Shown here: one piece after another, positions 62,386 to 64,000 of the stretch
Layout: every line of letters begins with the position of its first letter
Position numbering within the stretch: the first letter of the stretch is position 1
NCBI GenBank assembly: GCA_033060915.1
Contig: CM065383.1
Span: forward strand, 8,866,001 to 8,930,000
DNA: 64,000 bases
Direction: 5' to 3'
Source of the DNA: Euryodendron excelsum
Taxonomy: Eukaryota > Streptophyta > Magnoliopsida > Ericales > Pentaphylacaceae
Translations under genes and position numbers: made by a program
Notes under the pieces: generated by a model
Databases searched by the model: none
What the model was told of the DNA's origin: nothing
The model's input: the letters and a program-made list of their open reading frames with translations, nothing else

Positions 62386-63255
62386 CCTACAATAGGCTTG
62401 ATGACACCTTAATATTGCTCAAAGATATATAAATACCATTTAGTTTAGGGTTTCTCTTTCTCAATCACACGCTCAGTCGCTCAGGCTCAGCCTGCCACTT
62501 ATCCCCCTTTCTTCGTCTTCTGCGTTGACTCTCAGACTCGGAGAATCTATCAAGTAAATCTCTCTCTCTCTTTCTTTCTCTCTCTCTCTCTCTGTGGATT
62601 ACCTTACGCCCAAAGAAAGTAACAAGATTATTGATAAGATTTGGGTCGTTTTGTTTGCTTCAGATCTGCTTCAATAATTTGCTTTAGATCAATCTTAAAA
62701 GGAGCTTTGATTCTGGGTCATCGATCCAAAGTAAGATCTGGGTCATTTCGGTTATCAGCAAGATTTTTTATAAGATTTGGATTATCGATCCAAAGCTTGG
62801 AGGGTCTCTCTCTTTGATTCTCCAGACCTCACTACTCAAGGAAATTATATCTCCTACCCGTTTTTGCTATTGTTCTTCTTCTTGTTTTTTATTCTGATGC
62901 TTTTGTTTGAAAAACTTCTGGGATGGAATTCTATAACTTATTACTTGTTGGTTGTATTTTTTATAATATGTTTTCTATTTTGAAAATCAAGAAAAAAATG
63001 CCATGTGTGGGTTTTTCAAACATGCTTTGAGTTTATAGGTCTTGTACAGATTTCTCACTCTTCATTCTTTACAACTTATAGTTGCTGGCTACTGTTATGA
63101 TAGAAGAAAGAGAAGAGAGAGAAGAGAGAGAAAGAAAGAAGGAAGAGAGAGAAAAATAAACAGAGAAATGAGAGAAAGAACAGATTATACATAATGCAGC
63201 CCTAAGTTTCTTTTAAACTCTTTTGAAAATTTGCATTATGCATCATTCATCCTAA
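62386..63255. other. DNA between two GGTTCGG-rich repeats
   Basis: It looks like the 5' region of a gene or transposon: TATAAATACC at 62428-62437, CT tracts at 62558-62593, and an AGATCTGGGTC-type repeat at 62640-62780. A GA-rich tract follows at 63101-63180. No coding exon is recognised. Confidence 0.35.
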
Positions 63256-63261
63256 AAGTTA

Positions 63262-63470
63262 GGGTTGTGCATGGGTCGGTTTGGTTCGGGTTGATGACTA
63301 ACCCAGAACTGAACCAATCATCATCGGTTCCAGAATTTTGAACCTAGGACCGAACCAATCGTCCCACCAAACCAAAACGAACCAACCTAACTCGGTTTGG
63401 TTCGGTTTGGATCGGTTCCTCGGTTCTGGCGAAGTTGGATTGGATCAGTTCGGTTCTGCCTGTACAGTTT
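63262..63470. repeat. GGTTCGG-rich repeat, copy 2
   Basis: It starts TTAGGGTTGTGCATGGGTCG in the same orientation as copy 1 and carries the same GGTTCGG/CCGAACC units. Two direct copies either flank one element or are two separate insertions. Confidence 0.5.
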
Positions 63471-64000
63471 TGCTTAATCCATTAAATAGATATAAAATTT
63501 TCAATCCTGAAACTTCTAGAAAACAGCCATGTAAGTAATTTGCCAAATCAATTACAATAAGTAATCTTCTAATTTTCTAAATTAAAACAACCACAAACAA
63601 GAACAAAGTTTATAGTTAAAACTAATGCAAGCCAAAACCAAATGTATATTACTAGATTGATCACCACTATAACTCAAACATGAAATTATTATTCCAAACT
63701 TCCAAGGCAACCAAATAACAATCCAACGATAAAATTACAACCCCATAAAACAAAAAAAATTAGATCAGTGGAAATTCAACATAATAGTAGCTCTCGAAAC
63801 CAGCTTCTATTCCTCCTTCGCTTCATCTCCCTTTGGCTAATAAAGGTGGTAAAACTGAAAATTAAAAATCAAAATTAAGTAAGCACTCCATCATATCAAG
63901 TATCAACTATCAAGTATCTCTCAAAACAATAAAAAATGGTGTATTAGTGCAAGGTCAAGGATAAAAAATGGCTTGTAGAGTTTTATTTACCTTAAGATAA
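63471..64000. other. AT-rich right edge
   Basis: On the minus strand an intron-like end (TTTTTAATTTTCAG at about 63855) is followed by a short open stretch reading LPPLLAKGR before a stop. It could be the last exon of a minus-strand gene beyond the edge, but it is too short to support. Confidence 0.25.

Noticed and set aside
62186..63470. GGTTCGG motifs that resemble the tRNA T-loop
   Set aside because: They occur many times in both orientations with no acceptor stem or anticodon arm around them.

Overview
The window is nuclear DNA of a flowering plant. Most host genes have GT-AG introns, and the families present are plant ones: an LRR receptor kinase of the HAESA type, a type I MADS-box gene, an alpha-tubulin with plant intron layout and a ZF-HD gene fragment. 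Intergenic DNA is AT-rich and crowded with plant transposon families. A eudicot is the best guess from the look of the proteins; the species cannot be named.

Five host genes are well supported on the + strand: an HSL2-like receptor kinase (9072-12134, two exons), an alpha-tubulin (36935-39915, four exons), a nuclear-looking protein with an AT-hook (41903-44602, five exons), an intronless SMI1/KNR4-like protein (50014-51081) and an intronless M-alpha MADS-box gene (59045-59626). The first coding exon of another gene leaves the left edge on the - strand (373-444). The genes are independent units and show no joint pathway.

Between them lie layers of mobile elements. Near the left edge are two solo LTRs, each with a perfect 5-bp target duplication (1471-2333 and 3301-3893), and a non-autonomous hAT-like element with a C-rich run (7371-8281). 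Around 14-20.4 kb are a decayed duplicated coding fragment, a 5'-truncated LINE with a 15-bp target duplication (15440-15709) and a complete but dead Ty1/copia element (16142-20418).

The centrepiece is a 13,455-bp CACTA (En/Spm) element, 21422-34876, with 15-bp perfect terminal repeats and an AAA target duplication. It holds two decayed - strand genes, a TNP2-type transposase and a nine-exon Transposase_24 gene whose exons join in phase. The seventh intron of the second gene is about 4.7 kb and contains about 19 copies of a ~183-bp tandem repeat. A 1.1-kb piece of a host ZF-HD transcription factor gene, in antisense orientation, interrupts that array. The CACTA element itself sits between two ~190-bp inverted arms of an older element.

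To the right, a cluster of very short-LTR (TRIM-like) units at 45.2-47.1 kb carries a 256-bp hAT MITE, a Mutator-like MITE lies at 53.1 kb, and two GGTTCGG-rich repeats lie near the right edge. Many stop codons in the copia and CACTA genes look like C-to-T changes, as expected for old methylated transposon DNA.
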